64,000 nucleotides of DNA. Source: Sphaerochaeta globosa str. Buddy (GTDB taxonomy: Bacteria > Spirochaetota > Spirochaetia > Sphaerochaetales > Sphaerochaetaceae). Numbering within the stretch: position 1 is the first letter of the stretch; every line of letters starts with the position of its first letter. The notes under the pieces are model-generated. The model had not been told where the DNA came from and ran no database searches. It saw only the letters and a list, made by a program, of their open reading frames with translations. Made by a program: the position numbers and the translations under genes. Shown one piece after another: positions 35,328-43,769 of this stretch. The stretch is taken from positions 1,494,458 to 1,558,457 of the forward strand of contig NC_015152.1 in the NCBI RefSeq assembly GCF_000190435.1, given 5' to 3'.

Positions 35328-35818
35328 TACAATTTCATCCTTATTTGGGCAAAATCATAGACAGCAAGGCATAAGGCTGCAGCCAAGGCATCCGAAGCAT
35401 GGTCGGGTTTTGGGATTTTCTCAAAGCCCAAAAGTATACGCACCATTTCCTGAACTTGATGTTTTTCTGCTCCCCCATAGCCGGTAACGGCTGATTTAAT
35501 CGTTGGAGGACTGTACAACCGAACAGGAATCTCAAGCAGCGCAAGTTGATGGATGCAAGCTCCGATCACCTTGGCAACAGGAATGGCTGAACTGACATTC
35601 TTGGTAAAGAAGATGTCTTCCATACCACAGATAGTGACTTTGTTTTCCAATGCCAACGCACCGATCGACTTTGCGATGAAATGAATTCGTTCACAATCAG
35701 GTTGCGTCGGAGAGGTTTTTATGACACCAAACGAAACAGGCCGGTTATGCTGTCCATCAGATTCGACAACACCCCAGCCTGTCTGTGCATATCCTGGATC
35801 AATACCTAGGATTCGCAT
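35327..35818 (-). CDS. ruvC: Crossover junction endodeoxyribonuclease RuvC
   Basis: RuvC resolves Holliday junctions. The acidic active site is intact: Asp in ILGIDPGYAQTGWGV, Glu in GMEDIFFTKN, and the C-terminal DHASDALAAALC pair. The 163 residues are full length. It starts 3 nt after the yebC stop and overlaps ruvA. Confidence 0.95.
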   Translation of the reverse strand: MRILGIDPGYAQTGWGVVESDGQHNRPVSFGVIKTSPTQPDCERIHFIAKSIGALALENKVTICGMEDIFFTKNVSSAIPVAKVIGACIHQLALLEIPVRLYSPPTIKSAVTGYGGAEKHQVQEMVRILLGFEKIPKPDHASDALAAALCLAVYDFAQIRMKL

Positions 35819-35821
35819 GCG

Positions 35822-36571
35822 TTAATCTTCGTCACTATCCTCAAAATCATCGGGGAGTTCCAGATTTGAGGAAACCAGCTGGACGTCATCCAATTCCTCG
35901 AGTTTATCGATGATCTTGAGCACTTTGCGAGCTTTATCACTATCCAGTGTTACGGTCTGGTCTGCAACCTTCTCCACCTCAGCACTCTCTTGCTCGAAAC
36001 CAGCTTTCTGCATTGCTTCCAAAACGTTGCCAAAATCAGAGGGAGTGGTAATCACTTCGATGACACCATCATTGGTGGTCACATCGTCAGCCCCATTTTC
36101 CAAGGCAACTTCAAAAATCTGTTCTTCGCTATACTTTTCCGTATCGTACGTGATGATACCCTTGGTCTGGAACATATAGGAAACACAACCTGAAGCACCC
36201 AAGGTACCACCGTTTTTGGTAAGTGTTGAACGAACATCACTTGCCGTTCTATTTTTGTTGTCAGTTAATGTATCAATAATCAAGGCTACGCCCCCAGGAG
36301 CATACCCTTCATAGGTGAGTTCATAATAGGTGGAGTTGTCGAGCTCTCCGGCACCTTTCTTGATTGCCCGGTCAATATTGTCCTTGGGCATATTCTCTGC
36401 ACGGGCTTTCAGTACGGCGGTACGAAGCCTAGCATTGGTTTCGGGGTCTGCACCACCCATTTTTGCTGCAACGGAAATTTCCTTAATCAGCTTTGTAAAT
36501 TTCTGACCGCGCTTTGCATCGGCGATACCCTTCTTGTGTTTGATTGTAGCCCATTTACTATGGCCGGACAT
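35822..36571 (-). CDS. yebC: YebC/PmpR family regulator or translation factor
   Basis: YebC-family proteins are small widely conserved factors, described as transcription regulators and, for some members, as helping ribosomes through difficult sequences. The N-terminus SGHSKWATIKHKKGIADAKRGQKFTKL-type signature is clear, followed by RAENMPKDNIDRAIKKG and YEGYAPGGVALIIDTLTDN, and an acidic C-terminus. The 249-residue length is typical. AGAGG precedes the ATG. Neighbouring ruvC is a very common partner in bacteria. Confidence 0.94.
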   Translation of the reverse strand: MSGHSKWATIKHKKGIADAKRGQKFTKLIKEISVAAKMGGADPETNARLRTAVLKARAENMPKDNIDRAIKKGAGELDNSTYYELTYEGYAPGGVALIIDTLTDNKNRTASDVRSTLTKNGGTLGASGCVSYMFQTKGIITYDTEKYSEEQIFEVALENGADDVTTNDGVIEVITTPSDFGNVLEAMQKAGFEQESAEVEKVADQTVTLDSDKARKVLKIIDKLEELDDVQLVSSNLELPDDFEDSDED

Positions 36572-36621
36572 AATTGAACCTCTTAACTTTTTTAGAATGC
36601 GTGAATAGTCTCAACCTAATT

Positions 36622-36650
36622 AAGCTATCACAACCGGTAGAGGCGGTCAA
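36622..36650 (-). promoter_or_regulatory. Predicted promoter of yebC-ruvCAB-queA
   Basis: On the minus strand TTGACC (36645-36650), a 17-nt spacer and TAGCTT (36622-36627), lying directly after the hemW stop codon. Confidence 0.45.
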
Positions 36651-36654
36651 GGGC

Positions 36655-37818
36655 TTACGAGATTTCCAGAGCCAAACGCAACAGGATTTCGTCAAGGACC
36701 ATAAAGCCTACTTCTGTTAATACATAGAGTTGTTTCGTATTACGATACCATGCAGAATCAAGGGTGGAAATTGCAGAGCCAAAGAGCTTGTCATAGTCTT
36801 GTGAATACCGTGTATTGAAGGTTTGCTTGTCAATACCTGCATTGGTGCGTAGAGCCATCATCAGATACTCTTCAATCTGCTGATTTGCATCAACGAACTC
36901 CTGTTCATATCCACTGAAAAGAGAGCTTGAAGCGTATTCCTTCAGGTCCTGAATTTGCGAATAATGACGAGAAAGAGTCCCTTCGTGAACCGTGGATGCC
37001 GCACTGCTTCCTAAACCTATATAATTATCCAGTCTCCAATAAACTTGATTGTGTTTGCTTTTTTTGTCATTTCTACAAAAATTGGAAACTTCATAGTGGG
37101 TAAATCCAAGCCTTGCCAATTCATTCCAAAGTGTTTGCAGGAATGCTTGTTGTCCATCCTCATCCAACACGTGTAGTTGGCCAAGCCCAATTTGTTGGGC
37201 CAGGACAGTACCCTCTTCAACGGTCAAGCAATACAGGCTGATATGGTCAGCTTCACTGAACGAAAGAATTTCCTGAAGATCGGAAATTGCCAACTCAGTT
37301 GTTTGGCCGGGCAGGCAAACCATCAGGTCGAATGAGAGTTCTATGCCATACAAAGCATGTGCTTTCTGTGCAAGGGCGATGGCTCTCAGATTGTCTTTTC
37401 TGTGAGCATTGCGGCCAAGGCGTGCAAGGGTGGGATCATCCATACTTTGGATACCCATGCTCAAGCGTGTGACCAAACCTTCAGAGAAGAGACAAAAGAA
37501 ATCCTGGCTGAAGGTTTCCGGATTCATTTCTATCGTCACTTCATCACTTAATCCAGCTTTGGCCGCTACAAGTAAGCGTCTCAACTGACTAGCTGATAAA
37601 CATCCAGGATTCCCTCCGCCGACGAATATGGTAGTGAACCGATCGACGGACGAAGCGCACGCAAGGATTTCCTGTTCAAGCCGGTCCACATATACATCGA
37701 TATACTTGCTATTTGCTTCTTTAGGTTCAGAATAGAAGGCGCAATAGGAGCAACATGTGGTACAAAAAGGAATATGCACGTACAGTGATAGCTCACCATG
37801 AGAGGGGATACTAAGCAC
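36655..37818 (-). CDS. hemW: HemW-like radical SAM protein
   Basis: HemW is a radical-SAM protein that binds and delivers heme; it resembles coproporphyrinogen dehydrogenase HemN. The N-terminus has LSLYVHIPFC followed by the CX3CX2C cluster motif (CTTCCSYC, with an extra Cys inside), then FVGGGNPGCLS, EMNPET, LSMGIQSMDD and the GIELSFDLMVCLPGQT stretch. The C-terminal HemN-type domain contains YWRLDNYIGLGSSAAS. The GTG start overlaps the lepB stop (TAGTG). Whether this organism uses heme is not shown by the window. Confidence 0.85.
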   Translation of the reverse strand: MLSIPSHGELSLYVHIPFCTTCCSYCAFYSEPKEANSKYIDVYVDRLEQEILACASSVDRFTTIFVGGGNPGCLSASQLRRLLVAAKAGLSDEVTIEMNPETFSQDFFCLFSEGLVTRLSMGIQSMDDPTLARLGRNAHRKDNLRAIALAQKAHALYGIELSFDLMVCLPGQTTELAISDLQEILSFSEADHISLYCLTVEEGTVLAQQIGLGQLHVLDEDGQQAFLQTLWNELARLGFTHYEVSNFCRNDKKSKHNQVYWRLDNYIGLGSSAASTVHEGTLSRHYSQIQDLKEYASSSLFSGYEQEFVDANQQIEEYLMMALRTNAGIDKQTFNTRYSQDYDKLFGSAISTLDSAWYRNTKQLYVLTEVGFMVLDEILLRLALEIS

Positions 37819-38825
37819 TATTTGTTACCCATGTACCTGATTCTGTTCAAAGGCCAGAAAAGAAACCGGACGCTGCCATTGATTTTTCCCTGTGATACAG
37901 GACCAAAATATCGGCCATCGCGGCTGTTGTCCCGATTGTCTCCCAAAGGCAACACAGAGCCTTGTGGAACATAGATTCCTCTCTGGTAGGCAGCACTTGC
38001 ACTTCTGGCATTGCTATCTGCAGGATTGAATAATTGCTTTGTACGGTTCTTAGCTGTTTCAAATGCATACATGTCATCTGGATAGTTGTCATTTTGAACA
38101 AGAGCATATTGGCTCTTTAAATAGGAAGGAACTGAGGTCATGTCCACTCCCGATTCCTGATATCCAAACAAAGATCCCCATGCTTTGATGCCACTGTACA
38201 GGCTCTCATCGATGCTGCGATGCGGACCATCGACCAAATCAAGTGAGGTACGGAAACTGTTGTCGTCGATGTAATCGTTGTACCCTGCTCTTCGTATTTC
38301 AATATTTCCATCTGTGAAGCGAATCCGTTCAGAGGGAAATCCGATGGCACGTTTTACATACAGCCGCTCGGCTATGCTGCCATCGTCATTGCGGTCGATA
38401 TTTACCAGCGAAAAGGTACCCATGTAGATGATTTGTGACAGGATATCAAAGAATGGACCTTTGGATACGTATTCTGGGTTGTAAAACGTGATTATGTCAT
38501 CACGCGTCACGTTCCTGTTAGAGGAGAGCATTTTTGGACCGCTGGGATAGATTTCAATGCCGTAGATGGTTTTACTTACAAAAACGCGATCTCCCACATT
38601 CAGTGTTCCATCCATGGAAGGAGTAGGAATGACAAAAAGTTGAAAGATATATTGGTTGATCAAGAGTACGGCAAAAACTGCAAACACCAGAGCATCAGCC
38701 CAACCCTTGACTTCACCGATGAAGGTGCGCTTGGGTTTGTTGGCCAATTCGTAGGCTTTCAACGCTTTGCGGTGAGTGAGTAATCGTATGGTGTTTCTCT
38801 CAATAAAACTCAACAATTGTTCCAT
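37818..38825 (-). CDS. lepB: Signal peptidase I
   Basis: SPase I cleaves signal peptides of exported proteins at the inner membrane. The catalytic Ser is in VIPTPSMDGTL (Ser70), after the membrane anchor ALVFAVFAVLLINQYIFQ; the general-base Lys is in LYVKRAIGFPSE; the C-terminal box GDNRDNSRDGRYFGPV is intact. A roughly 100-residue insert with Asp/Tyr-rich sequence sits between the last two, so it is longer than many. I start at ATG 38825 (MEQLL). A TTG 36 nt upstream lies in the divergent promoter. No Shine-Dalgarno is seen before either. Confidence 0.92.
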   Translation of the reverse strand: MEQLLSFIERNTIRLLTHRKALKAYELANKPKRTFIGEVKGWADALVFAVFAVLLINQYIFQLFVIPTPSMDGTLNVGDRVFVSKTIYGIEIYPSGPKMLSSNRNVTRDDIITFYNPEYVSKGPFFDILSQIIYMGTFSLVNIDRNDDGSIAERLYVKRAIGFPSERIRFTDGNIEIRRAGYNDYIDDNSFRTSLDLVDGPHRSIDESLYSGIKAWGSLFGYQESGVDMTSVPSYLKSQYALVQNDNYPDDMYAFETAKNRTKQLFNPADSNARSASAAYQRGIYVPQGSVLPLGDNRDNSRDGRYFGPVSQGKINGSVRFLFWPLNRIRYMGNK

Positions 38826-38854
38826 AGCAAGCACGCTATCACAATAGGTCTGAG

Positions 38855-38883
38855 TTGACAAGCCAAGGGAGGACCGCTACCTT
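38855..38883 (+). promoter_or_regulatory. Promoter of the SUMF1-type gene, overlapping a divergent lepB -35 box
   Basis: TTGACA (38855-38860), a 17-nt spacer and TACCTT (38878-38883), with 7 nt between the -10 box and the ATG at 38891. On the other strand TTGTCA (38856-38861) could serve lepB with a weak -10 (TAGCGT) 17 nt on, so the two -35 boxes share sequence. Confidence 0.5.
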
Positions 38884-38890
38884 ACTATGT

Positions 38891-40342
38891 ATGAAAAGAC
38901 GCATCGTACTTCCAGAGGTGGAAGCGGTAAAATTACCGGTTCTCTTCAACATGAGACCAGGTGTATACCTCTTCATCCTCTACGCAATACTTCTGATTGT
39001 AATTCTTTTTTGTGTTGCTTACCTCCCTGGTATTCTCAAGGGTGGTCGATACGTCACCTTCTCTGCTCCTTTAGCTGAGACTGGAATCGTTCTCGACGGT
39101 ACCTATCTGGGTGCTACAGACAATCAATATTTCATTGCCAGCGGAGAGCACGAGGTGGCATATATGAAAGGAGGCGTTCAGTATGCAACCTATGCACTTG
39201 ATGTCGACCATCCTGTCTTTTTGACGTGGTTTTTTCATCGGACAAAAACTATCGATGCACCTCAACTTGCTCTTGGTTCGGATATGAAGTTCAAGATTAT
39301 TCACTTTGATCTTGAGCAGATACAGCAAGCAAGTGCAATTCTTACCTACGATGCTGTTACCCGATACGAACCTGTTTTCTCCAACTTGGTCTCAGACCTT
39401 AAGAGTTTGGACATCCAGAAAGAAACATTTGAACAAGCTCTCGAGCTTGCACTTCTGTATATCACCAATGAGACCATGCTCCTTGATGCTCAACAAGCAC
39501 TGCAAAAGTATCAAATAGCACTGACAGCTTTCATGCAGCAGACACTGGAATCGGCAACGTCTCTATTTGCAACAGCAAATGCTTCAACTGGTTTGTCTGA
39601 AAAGGTAGGTTCCTTAGTAAAGAAAGAGACATCCCTGCAAGCTGGAGAATTTGAGATACCAGGGTATCGCTATCCTCAGGCAAGTTTTGTCATGGGAACT
39701 TTGACAGGTCAAAACTATCCTGCCATCAATGAAGCGGGTATAAAGGTCACAACACCTTCTTTCGCCCTTTCCACGTATGAAGTCAGCCAATATCAATGGG
39801 CTCTCTTTTTACAAGAGAATCCCATGTGGGAGAAAGCTAATTTGGCATCCCTTGTTGAACAAGGATTGGTCGATGAGGCATACTTGGCAGGCTTATCCCC
39901 CTCTACGATTTTTGTGACGAATAAACCCATTCACACTATTAGTTATTTTGCAGCCCAGGCTTTTTGTGAATGGCTCAGTTCTAAAACAGGTAAAACAGTT
40001 TTCCTTCCCTCTGAAAGTATGTGGACGATAGCAGCTTATAGCCATAGCAATCTAAAATTCGATGCTTCACTCAGCCCTATTCCTTCTCCACTCAAGGAAC
40101 CTGTTTCCTTGCTTGGCGGTGTATGGGAACTGACACAAACCCCCTATATCCCCTTGGCCAGGATTACGGATTACCAGAAAGCGCTTGCCCTTCATGAAAG
40201 CTTTGGCCTTACTACTCAGCCCATTGTGAAAGGTGGCAGCTATCTCAATGATGCCAAAACCATCTCATCCAATACTGTTGGAGTTGTCGATCCCGATGTA
40301 TGCGGAGACCTAATTGGGTTCCGTGTTGCTTGGTATGAATAA
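38891..40342 (+). CDS. Membrane-anchored SUMF1/formylglycine-generating-enzyme-like protein
   Basis: A membrane anchor near residues 20-45 (VYLFILYAILLIVILFCVAYL) is followed by a PEGA-like beta domain (GIVLDGTYLGATDNQYFIASGEHEV), a helical stretch, and from about residue 255 a SUMF1-type C-lectin-like domain: FVMGTLTG, STYEVSQYQWALFLQENP, AAQAFCEWLSSKTGKTVFLPSE, GGVWELTQTPY, VKGGSYLND, GFRVAWYE. True formylglycine-generating enzymes use a Cys pair or copper site that is not evident here, so a binding or scaffolding role is as likely as catalysis. The ATG at 38891 has no Shine-Dalgarno at normal spacing (GGGAGG is 18 nt away) and lies 7 nt after a -10 box. smpB follows with no gap. Confidence 0.82.
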   Translation: MKRRIVLPEVEAVKLPVLFNMRPGVYLFILYAILLIVILFCVAYLPGILKGGRYVTFSAPLAETGIVLDGTYLGATDNQYFIASGEHEVAYMKGGVQYATYALDVDHPVFLTWFFHRTKTIDAPQLALGSDMKFKIIHFDLEQIQQASAILTYDAVTRYEPVFSNLVSDLKSLDIQKETFEQALELALLYITNETMLLDAQQALQKYQIALTAFMQQTLESATSLFATANASTGLSEKVGSLVKKETSLQAGEFEIPGYRYPQASFVMGTLTGQNYPAINEAGIKVTTPSFALSTYEVSQYQWALFLQENPMWEKANLASLVEQGLVDEAYLAGLSPSTIFVTNKPIHTISYFAAQAFCEWLSSKTGKTVFLPSESMWTIAAYSHSNLKFDASLSPIPSPLKEPVSLLGGVWELTQTPYIPLARITDYQKALALHESFGLTTQPIVKGGSYLNDAKTISSNTVGVVDPDVCGDLIGFRVAWYE

Positions 40343-40813
40343 ATGAAACAAGATAAGAATGTATTCAAGCCGCTTCAGAAAAATAAGAAGGCATACTTCA
40401 ATTATGAAGTCATAGAAGATTTGGAATGTGGTATCGCTTTGGTAGGTACAGAAGTCAAGTCGCTGCGTGAGGGAAAATTCAGTTTTGCAGACAGTTATGT
40501 GACTGTCACCGATCGTACACTTACTTTGGTTGGCCTTACCATCCAGCCGTATACACACGGCAATATTCACAATCATGATCCAAACAGAAACAGAAGACTG
40601 CTAGCCCATAAGAGCGAGATCAAGAGGCTGAAGCGTAGGGTGATCGAGAAAGGATTCACATTGGTTCCTACTTCCATCTACCTGCGAGGCAACCTAGTCA
40701 AAGTGCAAGTCTCCTTGTGCCGAGGAAAGCAGTTGCATGATAAGCGTGCAGCAACCAAGGAGCGTGATATGAATCGTGATATGCGTAGGGAAGTTAAGCA
40801 ACTTCAATATTAA
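40343..40813 (+). CDS. smpB: SsrA-binding protein SmpB
   Basis: SmpB binds tmRNA and places it in stalled ribosomes for trans-translation. The 156 residues contain NKKAYFNYEVIEDLECGIALVGTEVKSLREG, IQPYTHGNIHNHDPNRNRRLLAHKSEI split over the core, and the basic C-terminal tail (KQLHDKRAATKERD). The ATG directly follows the upstream stop codon. Its RNA partner ssrA is in the same window 5 kb away, with an AT-rich recombinase island and three other genes in between. Confidence 0.96.
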   Translation: MKQDKNVFKPLQKNKKAYFNYEVIEDLECGIALVGTEVKSLREGKFSFADSYVTVTDRTLTLVGLTIQPYTHGNIHNHDPNRNRRLLAHKSEIKRLKRRVIEKGFTLVPTSIYLRGNLVKVQVSLCRGKQLHDKRAATKERDMNRDMRREVKQLQY

Positions 40814-40845
40814 TAATAAAATAGCTCAATATACGACTTTACTAC

Positions 40846-40880
40846 ATCATCAGGGAAGCAATTCCTTGGTGATTTTTTTT
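40846..40880 (+). terminator. Intrinsic terminator of smpB
   Basis: ATCATCAGGGAA (40846-40857) pairs with TTCCTTGGTGAT (40862-40873) over 12 positions including two G-U pairs, with a GCAA loop and a following run of T. Confidence 0.88.
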
Positions 40881-41447
40881 ATCACTGGTAGATATATATC
40901 TCAACTAAAGCTAGCAATACATAGGAAGGACAGGGAGCAGTTCCTAACAGGTATCACTATTATAAACTACACAACAAAAGAATATGTCAATTATAATTTG
41001 TTGAAATGCATAAATAAATGTATAAGCATATTATTACATTAAATTAAACATATGGTAATATTCCATATAGTATCATAAAAACAATATACAATATAATATA
41101 AATGCTGAATGGTATTACAAAGACACTTAATATGTATTTGATGCATTTAATATATGTCAAAAAAATTTATATAGTATTTATAATTACATATAACATACAT
41201 GTGTAGTAACGCATAAATAACACATATGAAATGTATATACAAAAATATTACAATATATATAAAAATATCGAATATAGATACTACTTACTCTACATAAGTA
41301 AGTAGAAGAAATAAATGTCTAGACAAAATAGCTATAGCAATATAATCTATAGAAAGGAAATAAAAACTTTCTATTATTTTTTAGTTATTGAACATATTTC
41401 TCAGATTGAACAATATAGTGAACAAATACAATGAACGGAGGTTGACC
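40881..41447 (+). other. Very AT-rich gene-free stretch upstream of the recombinase
   Basis: This 570-bp stretch is strikingly A+T rich compared with both flanks and has no credible gene. An 88-codon frame that starts inside smpB is compositional noise. It holds several palindromes (ATATGG...CCATAT at 41050-41068, 41281-41305, 41316-41325), a weak hairpin before a T-run (41351-41380) and a possible -10 TATAGT at 41414. It may hold the recombinase promoter and its binding or attachment sites, or be the remnant of an inserted element. Confidence 0.7.
41281..41325. repeat. Palindrome pair upstream of the recombinase
   Basis: CTACTTACT (41281-41289) is the exact inverse of AGTAAGTAG (41297-41305) around a 7-nt centre. 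Ten bases further on, TGTCTAGACA (41316-41325) is a perfect 10-bp palindrome. They could be operators or recombinase arm/core sites; no protein is known to bind them. Confidence 0.6.
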
Positions 41448-42743
41448 ATGGCAAGCCCGGCACCGTACACACTCTGCAGGATTCACAGGGGTGAAAGGAT
41501 TTTTTATTATGCTCTTTTCCGTAATCCAGCGACCGGTAAACGTACCAATAAGAAAAGTGTTGAGATGCTGCGTAAGGACCTTGGGATTATTGAAAATACA
41601 CCGATAAAGCGTAGAGATGAAGCTATCCGTATCTGCCAGAAAGCTTTAGAACAAGGACTGGTTTTTGAGAAACATCAGGAACGCACCCTCGTTTCCTATA
41701 TCCGTGATTTCTATACCTGGGAGATAAGTGAGTATGTGAAGCGCAGAAACACTCTATCTCCAGGTAGCATTTCAATTGACTATATCGGGACGAGAAAAAG
41801 TCTGCTTGAAAACCACGTTTTGCCAAGACTTGACAAGAATCTGTTACTATCAAAAGTAACGGTTGGCTTACTTGAAGCATTACAACTACAATTGGTTGAG
41901 CAAGGTAGAATCCATCATGCAACTATCAATATATGTATGACGGCAGTTTTGACTGCCTTGCGAGAGGCTCAACGAAAAGGAGATATTCCTTCCTCCACGT
42001 CTCTTTCGATTGCCGGGTTATCATGCATGCATACGCCAAGAGGCATTTTGAGTGAGATGGAGCTGTCTGCCTTTATGCAGTATGCAAAAGAATCGAGTGA
42101 GAAGCGGATATATTTGGCCTGTTTGGTTGCGTTGTTGACGGGCATGCGTTCTGGTGAGCTACGAGCACTCAGGTATGATGCTGTAGGAAATGAGATGATC
42201 ACCATCGACCAAGCGTATGCTGATAAAGCAGGGATAAAGGTACCAAAAGGGAAAAAGACCCGTTATGTACCCTGCCCTGCCTTCCTCTGTCAAGCTCTGA
42301 GAGAACTGGCACTTGAGAATCCATTCACCAACGAACCTCTCTTGGTGTTTTGGAGTAAAAAAAATGGGTCAGTAGTTTCAAGCCATTACTTTGCTGAACG
42401 GTTTGGCCAAGAGCTCATCCGTTCTACAGTATTCACAGAAACTGTATTGAAACAGAGAAACATAACGTTTCACTCATTGCGTCATATGGCTAATACGCTG
42501 CTCAGGGGATCTGTCGATGAACATGTACTGCGTATGACCATCGGGCACAGTAGCCAACAACTGAGTGATCTGTATACACATCTCAGCCAAAGGGGCATGA
42601 AGAGCGTCGCCTTGGCCCAGCAAAACAATATATTACCCTTATTGGAGCAGTCGTTTGCTTTGTCACCAGAAACGATGAATGAGCAGGAACAGGATCACAA
42701 AGAGGATATTGACGAGGGTGAAGAGGCCAAGATAGGCAAGTGA
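41448..42743 (+). CDS. Tyrosine recombinase / integrase
   Basis: Site-specific recombinase of the phage-integrase family. After a basic N-terminal region (arm-binding-like, residues 1-75) comes a SAM-like core-binding domain and then the catalytic domain with Arg234 (TGMRSGELRAL), a Lys-rich beta hairpin (VPKGKKTRYVP), His342 and Arg345 (FHSLRHMANT), His367 (IGHSS) and the nucleophile Tyr376 (LYTHLS). All six catalytic positions appear present, so it is probably active. I start at ATG 41448, with GGAGG 7 nt upstream. The last 81 nt overlap the convergent transporter gene, giving an acidic tail (EQEQDHKEDIDEGEEAK). No excisionase, phage or cargo genes are attached. Confidence 0.9.
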   Translation: MASPAPYTLCRIHRGERIFYYALFRNPATGKRTNKKSVEMLRKDLGIIENTPIKRRDEAIRICQKALEQGLVFEKHQERTLVSYIRDFYTWEISEYVKRRNTLSPGSISIDYIGTRKSLLENHVLPRLDKNLLLSKVTVGLLEALQLQLVEQGRIHHATINICMTAVLTALREAQRKGDIPSSTSLSIAGLSCMHTPRGILSEMELSAFMQYAKESSEKRIYLACLVALLTGMRSGELRALRYDAVGNEMITIDQAYADKAGIKVPKGKKTRYVPCPAFLCQALRELALENPFTNEPLLVFWSKKNGSVVSSHYFAERFGQELIRSTVFTETVLKQRNITFHSLRHMANTLLRGSVDEHVLRMTIGHSSQQLSDLYTHLSQRGMKSVALAQQNNILPLLEQSFALSPETMNEQEQDHKEDIDEGEEAKIGK

Positions 42744-43769
42744 CCTTTTTGGATCGTAATGGGCGAATATTTTAAAGGAGATGACTGAGGCCATGGAGGC
42801 TATAAGCGTTCCACAACCTCCGGCATTCACCCCTTTGAGCAATTCGGTTGCGTTATCGGTAAACTGTGCAAGCAACAAGGTTGCAGGAACATTGCTGATG
42901 AGCTGACTCGCTAGTAAGGAAACTATGAACTCCCGTGTTTCAAGCAGCTTGGTTAAGGAATTGGTAACCTGCTTGAGTTGTCCGATATTCCCTACAAAAA
43001 TAAAAAAACCGATGAAGGTCAAGAGCAAGGAATAATCAACTTCCTTGAGCAGCACTTTCTCACTTCCGATGATAACCAGCAAGACTACAATCGGCCAGGG
43101 AACGAGGTCAAAAACTGCTAAAAGAGAGAGAAGAAACAGAAAGCTATACCGAATGAGGTTCCCCGTATGGATTGGAGGAACCTCCTGAACCTGAAGACTA
43201 AACGATTCTGATCGTTTTGGGATAAAGAGAAGAAGCAATGCAATTAAAAAACCGCCAGAAAACACATAGGGAAGCATTGTTGAGAAAAAGGAGCTGAGGC
43301 TTACGTGGTAATACGAATACATGAAGAGATTTTGTGGATTACCCACCGGTGTGAGCGAGCTGCCTACGTTGGCTGCCAACGTTTGAAGGACAATGGTAAA
43401 GAGAATAGGTTTTGTCTCTTTGCATACAGTGAAAACTACGATGGTCAACGGGACAAAAGTGATAAGAGCCACATCGTTTGTTACCAGCATGGAAGAAAAG
43501 AAGGTTATCCCGACTAAAATCAAGCTTACTTGCCGTGGAGTATGTGAGTAATGAAGAAGGATCGAGGAAAGTTTGGTAAATACAAACATTTTTCGGAAGC
43601 CAGCCACAACAAGCATCAGAGCAAACAGGCAACCAAGTGTTTTCCAGTCGATGTACTCGCTATATCCAATGTTTGGGGGAACAAGAAAGAGAGAAAAGAA
43701 TGCAAGAACCAGGGCAATACTCAGAACCGGTTCTTTCTGTATAAAGACGCGAAAAGAGCGAGCTTTCAT
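42663..43769 (-). CDS. ArsB/NhaD/SLC13-type ion transporter
   Basis: Integral membrane protein of the ion-transporter superfamily (ArsB, NhaD, citrate-Mg and DASS carriers). It has about 10 hydrophobic segments and the two symmetric signatures: FTKLSSILLH...SMLVTNDVALITFVP with VGSSLTPVGNPQNL, and later SQLISNVPATLLLAQF with GVNAGGCGTLIASMAS. Substrate (arsenite, Na+/H+, dicarboxylate) cannot be decided. I start at ATG 43769, where GAGGG lies 8 nt upstream; the frame is open 23 codons further but without support. Its C-terminus is overlapped by the recombinase gene. Confidence 0.85.
   Translation of the reverse strand: MKARSFRVFIQKEPVLSIALVLAFFSLFLVPPNIGYSEYIDWKTLGCLFALMLVVAGFRKMFVFTKLSSILLHYSHTPRQVSLILVGITFFSSMLVTNDVALITFVPLTIVVFTVCKETKPILFTIVLQTLAANVGSSLTPVGNPQNLFMYSYYHVSLSSFFSTMLPYVFSGGFLIALLLLFIPKRSESFSLQVQEVPPIHTGNLIRYSFLFLLSLLAVFDLVPWPIVVLLVIIGSEKVLLKEVDYSLLLTFIGFFIFVGNIGQLKQVTNSLTKLLETREFIVSLLASQLISNVPATLLLAQFTDNATELLKGVNAGGCGTLIASMASVISFKIFAHYDPKRSLAYLGLFTLVNILFVILFLLIHRFW

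Noticed and set aside
40776-41042. An 88-codon plus-strand frame that starts inside smpB and continues into the AT-rich stretch
   Set aside because: It overlaps the last part of smpB in another frame, crosses the smpB terminator, and its composition follows the AT-rich DNA. No Shine-Dalgarno or family resemblance.
41388-41447. An upstream start giving a 451-residue recombinase
   Set aside because: The first 20 codons are AT-rich leader sequence; the ATG at 41448 has GGAGG at 7-nt spacing.
40814-42750. Direct repeats of the ssrA 3' end that would mark attL/attR of an element inserted at tmRNA
   Set aside because: No second copy of the GGGGGTTCGAATCCCCC region is seen near the recombinase, so insertion at ssrA is not shown from this window.
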